Of a DNA stretch of 64,000 nt, positions 8,360 through 17,042 are shown in pieces. The notes under the pieces are model-generated. The model saw nothing but the letters and a program-made list of their open reading frames with translations. It made no database searches and had not been told where the DNA came from. Numbering within the stretch: position 1 is the stretch's first letter; the number at the start of each line of letters is the position of its first letter. The translations under genes and the position numbers were made by a program. Source of the DNA: Clostridium formicaceticum (lineage in GTDB: Bacteria; Bacillota; Clostridia; Peptostreptococcales; Natronincolaceae); assembly GCF_001854185.1 (NCBI RefSeq), contig NZ_CP017603.1, positions 124,001 through 188,000 of the forward strand. The letters are read 5' to 3'.

Positions 8360-9847
8360 TTAGATATGAAGCATTTCTTTTATGGTGGCTTTCATATCCT
8401 GTTTTTCACATACAGTTCTATGTAAAATCTCTTTTTTATCCAGATCCTTTATTGGTGTTGGAATTTGTAGTCCTGTATGCTCCGATAAAACTTTAATCAA
8501 CTCAAATTCATCTTTTCCCTCATTTGTTTCTGATAAAGCACCAATCACACTTTTTGTGAATTTATAGGGGCTTGCGGTAGATACAATCACTGTTTTGCTT
8601 GTATCCTTGGTCTCTTCCTTGTATTGTTCATACACCTTATAGGCAACCGCCGTATGGGTATCCATTACATATTTTGATTCATTGTATACCCTCTTAATGG
8701 TTTCTAGGGTTTGCTCATCTGTTGTATAGCCACCATAAAAACCCTTCAAGTTTTCCTTCATTTTAGGGGTTATCTCATATTTATTTTCTGTCTCTAACTG
8801 TCCCATGATTCTATTGATCAAGCCTTCGTCTCCCTCACTCAGTTCATATAATAATCTTTCTAGATTACTTGAAATCAAGATATCCATGGATGGGGAATTC
8901 GTAATAATAAACTTCCTATTAATATCATATATCCCACTGTTAATAAAGTCATACAAGACATTGTTTTCATTAGAAGCGCATATTAGTTTGTTGATGGGCA
9001 AGCCCATTTTTTTTGCATAATATCCCGCCAATATATTTCCAAAATTGCCAGTAGGCACTACAAAGTTGATTGTTTCCCCTTCCTTTATTTCCCCTCTTTT
9101 GAGTAATTGGCCATAGGTATAAACATAATAAACCACTTGAGGAACCAGTCTTCCTATATTAATAGAATTAGCCGAGGAAAAAATATGATTACTTTCATTC
9201 ATTTCCCTATTGAAGGCACCATCATTGAATATTTCCTTTACCCCTCTTTGAGCGTCATCAAAGTTTCCTTTTATGGCTATCGTGTGGGTATTTTTCCCTT
9301 CTTGGGTGGTCATCTGCCTTTTTTGAATCTCACTAACTCCTTTTTCAGGATAAAATATAATGACTTCTGTATTCTCTACATCTGCAAATCCTTCTAGTGC
9401 AGCTTTTCCTGTATCTCCGGAGGTTGCCGCAAGAATTACAATTTTTTTATTTTCTCCCATTTTTTTTGCAGCGGTGGTTAATAGATGGGGAAGTATGGAC
9501 AGGGCCATATCTTTAAAAGCTAGAGTCTTCCCATGATATAATTCTAAGAAATATACATCCTTTTCTTTTGCTAAAGGGGCTATTTCCGATGTCTCAAACT
9601 TTTCATCATAAGCTTTTTCAATAGCATCTTTTAACTCTTGCTCTGTATAGTCTTCTAAATATTTTTTTAGAATGTAAAAAGCAACTTCTTTGTAGTCCAT
9701 TTCTGCAATTTCACTTAATTTGACGTCAAGCGTAGGAAAATCCACCGGTACATATAGACCTTTATCTCCAGCCAACCCTTGTAAAATAGCTTGTGCCGAT
9801 CCTATACTTTCAGCATTTCCTCTCGTACTTTTATACTTAATTGTCAT
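8360..9847 (-). CDS. thrC: Threonine synthase
   Basis: A PLP enzyme of 495 aa converting O-phosphohomoserine to threonine. HGKTLAFKD carries the PLP lysine (K112), AATSGDTGKAAL binds the phosphate, and VPTGNFGNILAGYYAKKMGLP is intact in shorter pieces. Length and the N-terminal TRG segment match the long (yeast/E. coli-like) class of ThrC common in Clostridia. ATG follows GGGTGAGAAACAA. It is monocistronic, ended by the shared terminator at 8315. No T-box or leader was seen upstream. Confidence 0.95.
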   Translation of the reverse strand: MTIKYKSTRGNAESIGSAQAILQGLAGDKGLYVPVDFPTLDVKLSEIAEMDYKEVAFYILKKYLEDYTEQELKDAIEKAYDEKFETSEIAPLAKEKDVYFLELYHGKTLAFKDMALSILPHLLTTAAKKMGENKKIVILAATSGDTGKAALEGFADVENTEVIIFYPEKGVSEIQKRQMTTQEGKNTHTIAIKGNFDDAQRGVKEIFNDGAFNREMNESNHIFSSANSINIGRLVPQVVYYVYTYGQLLKRGEIKEGETINFVVPTGNFGNILAGYYAKKMGLPINKLICASNENNVLYDFINSGIYDINRKFIITNSPSMDILISSNLERLLYELSEGDEGLINRIMGQLETENKYEITPKMKENLKGFYGGYTTDEQTLETIKRVYNESKYVMDTHTAVAYKVYEQYKEETKDTSKTVIVSTASPYKFTKSVIGALSETNEGKDEFELIKVLSEHTGLQIPTPIKDLDKKEILHRTVCEKQDMKATIKEMLHI

Positions 9848-10068
9848 TTGTTTCTCACCCCATATTTTTTATTGATATTATTTTTACCTTATAGTATATC
9901 ATCTAACGCCTTAATCTACTATATAAATTATTTTTTACTAAAGCTAAATTATTGTACAATATATAGATACTATAGATGCGCGCTTCTAAAGTTAAATTTT
10001 AATATACACGGTCTACAGTTTCACCTTACCTAAAAAATCTAATCAAGGACTGCAAATAAGCAGTAAAT
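9848..10068. other. Intergenic region with a partial copy of the 35.6-kb foldback element
   Basis: AT-rich spacer upstream of thrC. Positions 9970-10027 (minus strand) match the left end of the element at 35626-35684. No gene is seen. Confidence 0.6.
9970..10027 (-). repeat. Dispersed repeat, partial copy of foldback element
   Basis: On the minus strand it reads GTAGACCGTGTATAT followed by an AAAATT-rich stretch and ends in CTATAG. The plus-strand segment 35626-35684 has the same order with few differences (58 versus 59 bp). The inner foldback is missing here. Confidence 0.65.
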
Positions 10069-10104
10069 CGCCCACTGAAAAAAGTGTATATTTTTCAGTG
10101 GGCG
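10069..10104. terminator. Hairpin terminator downstream of the stalk/BsuPI gene
   Basis: CGCCCACTGAAAAA and TTTTTCAGTGGGCG pair perfectly across an 8-base loop. No extra T tract beyond the arm. Confidence 0.65.
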
Positions 10105-10124
10105 CATCCTGCCTAAATTTTCTA

Positions 10125-11450
10125 TTATAGACTAAAATCTATTATCGTTGTTAATTGACTCTTTTCAATTTTTTCCTTCTTTTCTTCTTCTATAACAAGT
10201 ACATTAATTTTAGCCTGATATTTTCCTGATGTTAATTTTTCTCCTTCTTTATTGGTCATATCCCATTCATCTTGCCATTTTATAGCTTCACCTGGGTTAA
10301 TGTTTTTAAATATAAGTGCTAGTGTAAAGAATTTGTCATCTGAGTATCTGTATACTTCTTCATCTTCCTCATTAACAATCACTATTTCGAACTGTTGTCC
10401 AGAACCAAATTGAAGCTCCTTTGGTTCAGTATAGTGGCTCATTAATTCGAAATCAAACACTACCTTGTCATCTTTGATTACATAGCTTCCTTTCGTCTCA
10501 AACTTTCCTTCTGCAATAGGTAGACCTTCTGAATCAATATCGCTTATATTACTACTTTCGATCATCATCACCCTTGAAGAATTATCCCAATCCACTTTAG
10601 CTCCTAATGTTTCAGTAACAAAACGACCTGGAATAAAAGTGCGTCCCCCCACAATTTTTGCTTTAACTCCTAGTTTTATCCTTTCCTCTTTTAATTCTCC
10701 ATCAATATTTTTGGTTATTTTTGCAGTATCCTCACCAATTACTAATTCAATTCTTATATCTTCCGCATAAATTTTCACAGTACTTTCTTCTGGATACCAT
10801 TCAACTTTAGCACCTAATTTTTCCATAACCCCCCGTAGAGGTATTAATGTACGATCATTTTCAATAAATGGCTCTACATCTAATTGTAAAAATTCACCAT
10901 TTACTTGAATTTTTACGCCACTATCTTCTTTTATCCTTTGACTTTTAAGTTCAAGGGTTGATTCACTAACATGAATAACACCTATGTCTATAGCATCTAT
11001 CTCTATTGGCAATATAGACGCTTGCTGGCCTTCAACAATCTTAACCTGATCTTTGCCAAATATGCCATATAAATATTGGGCACTTTCTTCATTATAAGGC
11101 GTTATGCCTATTTCAACATAATCATCAAATGCTCCTGTATATGTAACGGCAAAACCCTTCTTTTCGATTTCTTTAACATGATCTTTAAAAAGATATCTAT
11201 CTATCTCTTTTTGCTTTTGGATCATTTCTCCACTGATTTCCCTTGGTTCCTGCCTTAAATCTGATACTGAAGTATCTAGTAAATCTACCGGCAATCTCTT
11301 CATATCTATTACCTGATTTAAATCAATTTCAATCATATCAGATGGCAATATTGACGGCTGTACTCCTCCATTGGCTAAAACCATGTTAGATGACAATGCC
11401 GTAAAACATATACCTAAAGTAAGCGTCTTTATAAGTTTTGATTTTATCAT
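10125..11450 (-). CDS. Secreted protein with copper-amine-oxidase-type stalk domain and BsuPI domain
   Basis: A protein of 441 aa. Residues 1-27 are a Sec signal peptide (lysines, hydrophobic core, VLANG). Residues about 185-305 contain two stalk repeats (LIPLRGVMEKLGAKVEWYPE and FIPGRFVTETLGAKVDW), the Cu_amine_oxidN1-like cell-surface module. The C-terminal third (FDFELMSHYTEP...SGQQFEIVI...EDEEVYRYSDDKFF) is a BsuPI-type beta-sandwich. Both modules are structural or proteinase-inhibitor-like, so a cell-wall surface role is likely but no enzyme activity is visible. Single gene with its own terminator. A decayed copy of its 3' end lies at 55904-56011. Confidence 0.82.
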   Translation of the reverse strand: MIKSKLIKTLTLGICFTALSSNMVLANGGVQPSILPSDMIEIDLNQVIDMKRLPVDLLDTSVSDLRQEPREISGEMIQKQKEIDRYLFKDHVKEIEKKGFAVTYTGAFDDYVEIGITPYNEESAQYLYGIFGKDQVKIVEGQQASILPIEIDAIDIGVIHVSESTLELKSQRIKEDSGVKIQVNGEFLQLDVEPFIENDRTLIPLRGVMEKLGAKVEWYPEESTVKIYAEDIRIELVIGEDTAKITKNIDGELKEERIKLGVKAKIVGGRTFIPGRFVTETLGAKVDWDNSSRVMMIESSNISDIDSEGLPIAEGKFETKGSYVIKDDKVVFDFELMSHYTEPKELQFGSGQQFEIVIVNEEDEEVYRYSDDKFFTLALIFKNINPGEAIKWQDEWDMTNKEGEKLTSGKYQAKINVLVIEEEKKEKIEKSQLTTIIDFSL

Positions 11451-11781
11451 ATACTATTCCTCCTTATTATCTTATCTCTTTTTTTGCTGTTCATTATGTT
11501 AGACGAATGAAATTAATTTTTGTTCCCAATATTGTTTAAAAGTTTTTAACAAATCCACTAGATATGCTAAGGAGAATCTACGCATGATTTCATAATCCTT
11601 CCTTTTTGGAGGTTCAACAATAACAGTTAGCATATTTAATAGATGTTGAAAGTATATGGCATAGAGGGTGTATTTTATACTGGAATAGATTCACCTCAAA
11701 ACTTATATGTGTCTAAAAAAAGTATCAAGCAAAAATAATATAAGGCTGAAATGAAATTCTGCAGAAGAACTTTTCCTTGTA
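11451..11781. other. Intergenic region without recognisable features
   Basis: About 330 bp of AT-rich DNA between the divergent stalk gene and the methyltransferase unit. No ORF or strong hairpin seen. Confidence 0.5.
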
Positions 11782-11810
11782 TTGACAAATATACAATAAA
11801 ATGCTATTGT
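11782..11810 (+). promoter_or_regulatory. Strong sigma-A promoter for the methyltransferase leader
   Basis: TTGACA (11782-11787) and TATTGT (11805-11810) with 17-bp spacing. The transcript would begin about 215 bp before the methyltransferase start. Confidence 0.65.
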
Positions 11811-11841
11811 ATATTTAAAAATAAAGAAAGGTGGTGTCTGT

Positions 11842-12028
11842 TTGTCAGTTCTTCTATAAGGCTTTTTCTTAGGTTATATTTATGAGAAGGGTAATCGTCC
11901 TTCTGATTTGTTATGCCAAAGTGCCTTATAGAAAACTGGTGAATAGATACCTGTTTTATGAATGAAAGCAGGTGCGCTTATTAGTGTATCTGTTTTTTCC
12001 TGTAAGGCACTAACCCAACAGGAAAGGA
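11842..12028 (+). promoter_or_regulatory. Translational attenuator with leader peptides upstream of the methyltransferase
   Basis: Four mutually pairing segments are visible. Segment 1 TTCTATAAGGC (11852-11862) is exactly complementary to segment 2 GCCTTATAGAA (11923-11933). Segment 2 also pairs with segment 3 CCTGTAAGGCAC (11999-12010). Segment 3 TTTCCTGT (11996-12003) pairs with segment 4 ACAGGAAA (12018-12025), which includes the gene's ribosome site. Candidate leader ORFs are a 5-codon TTG-start frame inside segment 1 (11842-11859, product MSVLL) and a 27-codon frame 11882-11965. This is the logic of Erm-type attenuators, where a stalled ribosome frees the gene's ribosome site. The inducer is unknown. 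Confidence 0.6.
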
Positions 12029-12037
12029 ATGTTGATA

Positions 12038-12736
12038 ATGAGTAAATATTTAAATACTGAATTTTTAAAAGAAAACATGATGGGCCCTAATGCTGTAAAG
12101 TTGTTGGAAGAACTCCTCCAAGGTTTACAATTCAATCCCAACATGCGGGTATTGGATCTTGGTTGCGGTAAAGGGTTAACTTCAATTTATCTTGCAGAGA
12201 AATTCAATGTCAATGTCTTTGCGATGGATTTATGGATTTCAGCTTCTGAGAACTTTCAACGATTTCAAAAAATCGGTATGGATCATAAAATCATCCCTAT
12301 TCATGCAGATGCATTGTGTCCTCCCTTCGCAGATGAATACTTTGACGCTGTGATTAGCGTAGATTCCTATCACTACTTTGGTCGTGATGCGCAATATCTT
12401 GATGCACATTTAGCCCCTCTTGTTAAAAAAGGGGGCATGATTGCCCTAGCCTTCCCAGGACTAAAAAAAGAACTGGATACATTGCCTGTCGAAATGGCGC
12501 TGTCCTGGACAGCCGAAGATATAGAGACAATGCATAGCTGTCCATGGTGGCAGAAACTTTTACAACAGTCTAAAATGCTTGAAATCATCTCTATCACAGA
12601 AATGAATTGCTTTGAAGAATGTTGGAATGACTGGTTGTCATGTGAAAACCAGTATGCTATTTTAGACCGCCCTGCTATGGATGCTGGAGCAGGCAAATAT
12701 ATGAACTTTATCTCAGTCATATGTAAACGCATATAA
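12038..12736 (+). CDS. Class I SAM-dependent methyltransferase
   Basis: A protein of 232 aa with a Rossmann methyltransferase fold: MRVLDLGCGKGLTSIYLAEKF is motif I (SAM binding, near residue 36), followed by VFAMDLW, ADALCPPFADEYFDAVISVDSYHYF (acidic motif II/III region) and a later GGMIALAFPG strand. This is a small-molecule-type methyltransferase rather than an Erm or Cfr enzyme, but its substrate is not apparent. ATG at 12038 is nine bases after AAAGGA. The leader structure suggests induction by translation-stalling compounds, so a role in drug modification or tolerance is a reasonable guess only. It ends at the terminator 12748. Confidence 0.8.
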   Translation: MSKYLNTEFLKENMMGPNAVKLLEELLQGLQFNPNMRVLDLGCGKGLTSIYLAEKFNVNVFAMDLWISASENFQRFQKIGMDHKIIPIHADALCPPFADEYFDAVISVDSYHYFGRDAQYLDAHLAPLVKKGGMIALAFPGLKKELDTLPVEMALSWTAEDIETMHSCPWWQKLLQQSKMLEIISITEMNCFEECWNDWLSCENQYAILDRPAMDAGAGKYMNFISVICKRI

Positions 12737-12747
12737 TAAACTTAAAC

Positions 12748-12783
12748 AACTGAAGGGCAGCGCTTGATCGCTGCCCTTCAGTT
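12748..12783. terminator. Terminator shared by methyltransferase and metallophore operon; left copy of flanking repeat
   Basis: Perfect 15-bp arms AACTGAAGGGCAGCG/CGCTGCCCTTCAGTT with a 6-base loop lie between convergent units. The hairpin and 35 bp beyond it (to about 12818) recur in diverged form at 23906-23976. Confidence 0.85.
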
Positions 12784-12901
12784 TAGGTCATACTGTTGTC
12801 TCTATTTTACAGTTTTCACCAACTTCTTTAATATTGAAAAATTTTATTCAAATTGTTAATCTGCTTATATATATATAATTAAGCTATAATTTTTTTTTGC
12901 C

Positions 12902-13924
12902 TTAATTACTTATTTGCTCTAATTTCATTTTATTATGAATCAACTTACAATGTTTAATCATATACTCCACAATTCTAGTTAAACCAATACCTGCACCGCA
13001 CTTAAGGATATCCTTTTCCCCATAAAAAGTGCTTAAATTTCCGCCACCGGCAATTGCATACATATAGTCATCTATCCAAGCATCAAACAATAATGTTGTG
13101 TAGGCATCCCATGTTTTAGCAATATAAGGCACAATTTCTACTCTAAAGTTTTTATTTTGTTTTATAACATTTCTGTAAATATCTTTCAAATAGCTAATTC
13201 CAGTATTGGAAATATGATTTCCTGTAATCTCATGCAAAACCTCAAAGGACAACTCATTTGAGTTGCTTTTGGAAAATAATGTGTATATTTTTAAAGCAAT
13301 TTCTTTATTTCCGCCCATTTTGATATATCTACTATAAAATTCCTCCCCATCTTCCTGACAAGTATCTATTAGAGAATAAATGCTACGGATTTCTTTTTGT
13401 GGTAAATCGGATACGATCCCTCCCAGTATTCTTTTATCTGCTATTCTAACTTTCATCCTGTCGATATCAAAAAGAGATAAGCAGTTAATTAGTGTTAAAA
13501 GAGCAGTTAAACTAAGCTCTTTTTCAGACAAACCAAAAATCTCATAGCCAATTTGCCAGAAGGATATTGTTTTTCCCTGCCTTACGCTGTCTTCTGTCTC
13601 ATTTCTTAAAAATTCCTGAGAATAAAAAACCTTCCCTTCCCTCCTATCAAGCAATCCAGACCTATCCAAGTATTCATAAACTCTAAAAGTACCTTCAGGA
13701 GAAATAATGGTACTTTCTTTCCCGTTGCCTAATTCAAAGATAATGTCTCTAAAAGACTCTCCTAATATAGGTATGTTTTGTTCGTATATTGATTTTTTCG
13801 ATAAGATACCACTATAAAAAAAATCATAGCCTAATTGTATTAGTTCCTGTTCAACCATATTCCGTGCCGCAAGAAAAGTAAAGGCATCTTGAGCAAACCA
13901 CTCTTTTGTTCCATTTACAAGCAT
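12902..13924 (-). CDS. HisRS/HisZ-like class II aminoacyl-tRNA-synthetase paralogue in metallophore locus
   Basis: A protein of 340 aa resembling the catalytic core of histidyl-tRNA synthetase without an anticodon-binding domain, like HisZ. Motif 2 is seen as FYSQEFLRNET...SFWQIGYEIFG (about residues 100-132). A region corresponding to the histidine pocket reads YAIAGGGN, and CGAGIGLTRIVEY matches motif 3. HisZ normally regulates ATP phosphoribosyltransferase (HisG), but no hisG is near. It overlaps the exporter gene by 10 bp as last gene of the metallophore operon. It may tune histidine supply for D-histidine synthesis, or activate an amino acid for the opine. Both are inference; not a housekeeping HisRS. 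Confidence 0.75.
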   Translation of the reverse strand: MLVNGTKEWFAQDAFTFLAARNMVEQELIQLGYDFFYSGILSKKSIYEQNIPILGESFRDIIFELGNGKESTIISPEGTFRVYEYLDRSGLLDRREGKVFYSQEFLRNETEDSVRQGKTISFWQIGYEIFGLSEKELSLTALLTLINCLSLFDIDRMKVRIADKRILGGIVSDLPQKEIRSIYSLIDTCQEDGEEFYSRYIKMGGNKEIALKIYTLFSKSNSNELSFEVLHEITGNHISNTGISYLKDIYRNVIKQNKNFRVEIVPYIAKTWDAYTTLLFDAWIDDYMYAIAGGGNLSTFYGEKDILKCGAGIGLTRIVEYMIKHCKLIHNKMKLEQISN

Positions 13925-14811
13925 TTTATCGCTTCCTTTCTTTTGCTTCTTTCTCTAATTCTTGCAATCGTAATACAACCCCCAATAATTAAAATTGTAC
14001 CAATTATAGAAAGTATATCTGGAATTTCCATCCAAAAAACAAATCCCCAAAATCCATTGAATGCAATACCTATATAGCGCACCACTTCTACTACTACAAC
14101 ATTTTCATGTGTAAAGGCTTTTGTTAAAAAAACTTGTGCCAATAGAGAAATTACACCGATACATATCAAATAAAACCATTCTTTAGAATTAGGGAGAACA
14201 AAATCTGCCCACATTAGAGGAATCGAAACCAATGTTGCGGTTATCATGAAATAGAATATGATTTCATATGTATGATATCTTTGACTCAGATACCTGATAC
14301 ATATACCTGCTGCACTAGAAAAAAATGCAGCTAAAACCCCCAGTATTGCAACACCAGAAAAGGTAGAGTATCCAAAAGGTTTTATTGTAAACATTGCTCC
14401 AATAATAACTATAATCATGATTAGATAAATTTTAAATGGAACTTTTTCCTTTAGAAAAAATCGTGATAATAATATAGAGAAAATTGGAGATATATTAATA
14501 AGAACGACGGCATCAATTAAAGGCATATTTGATATCGTATAAAAATAAAACAGCATGTAAAGAGCTCCGCATCCTCCCCGCAAAGCTAACATCGGAATTC
14601 CTGCTTTTGAAAATGATACTTTGTCTTTTTTCATAAAGAAAAAAATCATAATAGTTCCAATAATACTTCTAAAGAAGACAATCTCATTGGATGGAATGGA
14701 AACGGCAGTAGCTTTTACAAAAGCATTCATAACACTAAATATAAAACAAGAAGAAATCGCATAAAAAATACCTTTGATAGCTAAATTGTTATTTATCTTA
14801 TTCATGTTCAT
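13915..14811 (-). CDS. EamA/DMT-superfamily exporter, probable metallophore exporter
   Basis: A protein of about 298 aa with ten hydrophobic segments forming two EamA repeats (first ends near FTIKPFGYSTF; second starts near GVLAAFFSSAAG). DMT-family carriers export metabolites. In staphylopine loci the exporter is CntE (MFS type) and in some Gram-negative opine loci an EamA protein (CntI) plays this role, so position between cntM-like and hisZ-like genes points to export of the apo-metallophore. Start chosen at ATG 14811 after GAGGTG. Coupled by short overlaps on both sides. Confidence 0.8.
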   Translation of the reverse strand: MNMNKINNNLAIKGIFYAISSCFIFSVMNAFVKATAVSIPSNEIVFFRSIIGTIMIFFFMKKDKVSFSKAGIPMLALRGGCGALYMLFYFYTISNMPLIDAVVLINISPIFSILLSRFFLKEKVPFKIYLIMIIVIIGAMFTIKPFGYSTFSGVAILGVLAAFFSSAAGICIRYLSQRYHTYEIIFYFMITATLVSIPLMWADFVLPNSKEWFYLICIGVISLLAQVFLTKAFTHENVVVVEVVRYIGIAFNGFWGFVFWMEIPDILSIIGTILIIGGCITIARIRERSKRKEAIKCL

Positions 14812-14816
14812 TTTAA

Positions 14817-16118
14817 TCACCTCATATTATTGATCTCATTACAAATCATTACAATTTCATCGTCTAAACATTTTAGAATAAAATCATCAGAAAATAGGCA
14901 TCCTTTATGCTCTTGCAGAAATTGTTGCAGTTTCCATTCATAATTATGAATAAATTTATCAATTATAGGAGTTAATAGAGCAAGATGTTTCGCTATACCC
15001 TGTATTATCTTTAAGCGGTAATAATCTTCTTTTGGCATTCTAGGAACATTCCAATAACCTTCCTGATTCTGATATGCCTTTTGAATTGGCACAGCTGAAA
15101 AATCGAAATATTTCCCCTCCTTATCTGGCGTGGAAAAAGGATCAATTAATAAAGCTGTGTAGCGTATATATAGCAGATATTCTTGCTTTATAGTATTAAA
15201 AGTAGTAAAATTTTCAATATCTTCCCGTGATAAGCTTTGTGTCTTTACAGGATAGTTATCATCATTCATAAATTTAAGAAGATTAAAGCGTTCTATGTTA
15301 AAACAATTTAACACTTTTGTAATCTCTTCCCATTGCTTCAATAAATCACGCAATATATATTGCGTAATTGGTCCTTCTGGATAGAATTTGTAAGCATACT
15401 TTACTACTTTCTCATTTCCAAATATAACATCTAAGGAAAAGTTATTCATAAATATAGGAGGATGAACATAAATTGAAACGTTTCTGCTTTCTGCTTCATA
15501 GGGATTTTTCATTAGCTCAACAGTAATACTTAATTGATGGAGTAACTCAGATAGATGTCTGCATGCTTCAGAGGCTTTATTTGTAGAACCAATATATATT
15601 TTCTTTTTTACGCCCTTTGTTAACACCTCAACAGATGCGTGTTTCTCCTTAGTTCTCTTCGTTGCTGCATAATATGTAGATAGGCTTATTACTTCAACAG
15701 AACAATTCATTTTTCTTAAAAAATTGCTAACCAAGCTATTTGAACCAATAGTCGGAGAAACTAAAACAATACACGCTATACCTTTCATAAGTGCACTATC
15801 TAATTGCCTTATTACACTTATATAAGCATCATTCGTAACAGCTAAAATAATAGTATCCCACTCCCCTTGAACTGTTTCATATCCTTCAAACACATAATCA
15901 ATGTGACATTCTCCAGACAAAAAAGCATGTTCCTCATTCTGTACATGAACACGTACTTTATTTTTGTTTTCATATAATTCCTGATAAAATTGCTTTGCAT
16001 TGGCTGACTCCCTCCCCGCAATCCCTATGATGCAATCAAATTTATTTTTGAAATTTACTGCAATTTGTATTGTTGTTGGACCTGTTCCCAGTATCAGTAC
16101 TCGTTGAAAAACTTTCAT
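14817..16118 (-). CDS. cntM: Opine metallophore dehydrogenase, CntM-like
   Basis: A protein of about 433 aa. N-terminal RVLILGTGPTTIQIAV is a Rossmann NAD(P)H-binding motif of the staphylopine-dehydrogenase (DUF2338) family, and the length matches CntM. CntM reductively condenses the CntL product with an alpha-keto acid such as pyruvate or 2-oxoglutarate to give the final opine. The keto acid cannot be told from sequence. ATG 16118 follows AAAGGATG. It lies 20 bp after cntL-like and just before the exporter gene, in the conserved K-L-M order. Confidence 0.85.
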   Translation of the reverse strand: MKVFQRVLILGTGPTTIQIAVNFKNKFDCIIGIAGRESANAKQFYQELYENKNKVRVHVQNEEHAFLSGECHIDYVFEGYETVQGEWDTIILAVTNDAYISVIRQLDSALMKGIACIVLVSPTIGSNSLVSNFLRKMNCSVEVISLSTYYAATKRTKEKHASVEVLTKGVKKKIYIGSTNKASEACRHLSELLHQLSITVELMKNPYEAESRNVSIYVHPPIFMNNFSLDVIFGNEKVVKYAYKFYPEGPITQYILRDLLKQWEEITKVLNCFNIERFNLLKFMNDDNYPVKTQSLSREDIENFTTFNTIKQEYLLYIRYTALLIDPFSTPDKEGKYFDFSAVPIQKAYQNQEGYWNVPRMPKEDYYRLKIIQGIAKHLALLTPIIDKFIHNYEWKLQQFLQEHKGCLFSDDFILKCLDDEIVMICNEINNMR

Positions 16119-16138
16119 ATCCAATCATCCTTTTCTAC

Positions 16139-16942
16139 TTATATTTCTCCACTTTTTTTATATAAAGCTATATCAAAGACACTTTCAGATTGCGATACAC
16201 TATCAACTAGATTCCATAGCGAATGATCTACTTTCTGCAATGGATAATTAAACAACGATTTTATTCCGTTTCCATATCTCATAGATACAACAACATCTTT
16301 TGGAGTTAATGCATGTAATTGCTTTAATATATCAAATTTTTCTCTTATGATAGAACATATAATAATATGACTTGCCTCCTTTGTAAAATCCAAATGATCT
16401 ACAGAACAACCATTGAGTGTTATTCGAGCATTTTTGTTTAGTATGTTTACAACTATTTTACCTAAACTTATAGCTTCTGGATCAATATCTATTCCAACAA
16501 CTTCTGCTCCTGTTTTCTTAGCAATCAATAGAGGCGTCATTGGGAAGGCTCCTGATCCAATCAGCAGTACTTTAGAATCAGAGGTAATTTCAAAACTACC
16601 AAATTCATTTTTTATACAGGATTCTATATTGTTAAAATAATCCGTTATATCCTGTTTATTTCTTTGTAATTCAATTGCTCTATACTTTTCCATTGCACAT
16701 ACACAAAGAGCAGACTGCTCCCTCAATTCTTCTACTCTCCAGGCTAAAACTTCATTATATCTTGGTTCCAGTTGTTGCCATACAGCTTCATTTTTTTTAT
16801 TCAATACAAAAGATGTAAATTCGCCTATGATTTTTTCCATTTCCCTATAATTGTTCAATTTTTGTTTATGTAAATTATGTAGACTTTTGAATTTAATCAA
16901 AAATGAATCCAGTTGTGTAATAAACATAGCTTGTTCCGACAT
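16139..16942 (-). CDS. cntL: Nicotianamine-synthase-like aminobutanoyltransferase, CntL-like
   Basis: A protein of 267 aa with an N-terminal helical domain and a SAM-binding Rossmann core: VLLIGSGAFPMTPLLIAKK (about residues 125-143) and EVVGIDIDPEAISLG. The PMT following GSG is typical of nicotianamine synthase and CntL rather than ordinary methyltransferases. CntL transfers the aminobutyrate moiety of SAM to D-histidine. ATG follows AAGGAGGGAATATA. Flanked by cntK-like and cntM-like genes, which makes the assignment strong although overall identity to known CntL cannot be measured here. Confidence 0.86.
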   Translation of the reverse strand: MSEQAMFITQLDSFLIKFKSLHNLHKQKLNNYREMEKIIGEFTSFVLNKKNEAVWQQLEPRYNEVLAWRVEELREQSALCVCAMEKYRAIELQRNKQDITDYFNNIESCIKNEFGSFEITSDSKVLLIGSGAFPMTPLLIAKKTGAEVVGIDIDPEAISLGKIVVNILNKNARITLNGCSVDHLDFTKEASHIIICSIIREKFDILKQLHALTPKDVVVSMRYGNGIKSLFNYPLQKVDHSLWNLVDSVSQSESVFDIALYKKSGEI

Positions 16943-17042
16943 TATATTCCCTCCTTTTTAGATGCTATAAAACAAAAAATTTTATTTTCACAGCATTTTT
17001 GTAAGAAAATTAGCACTTTACTGTTCTTTTTTATTTTCCAAT

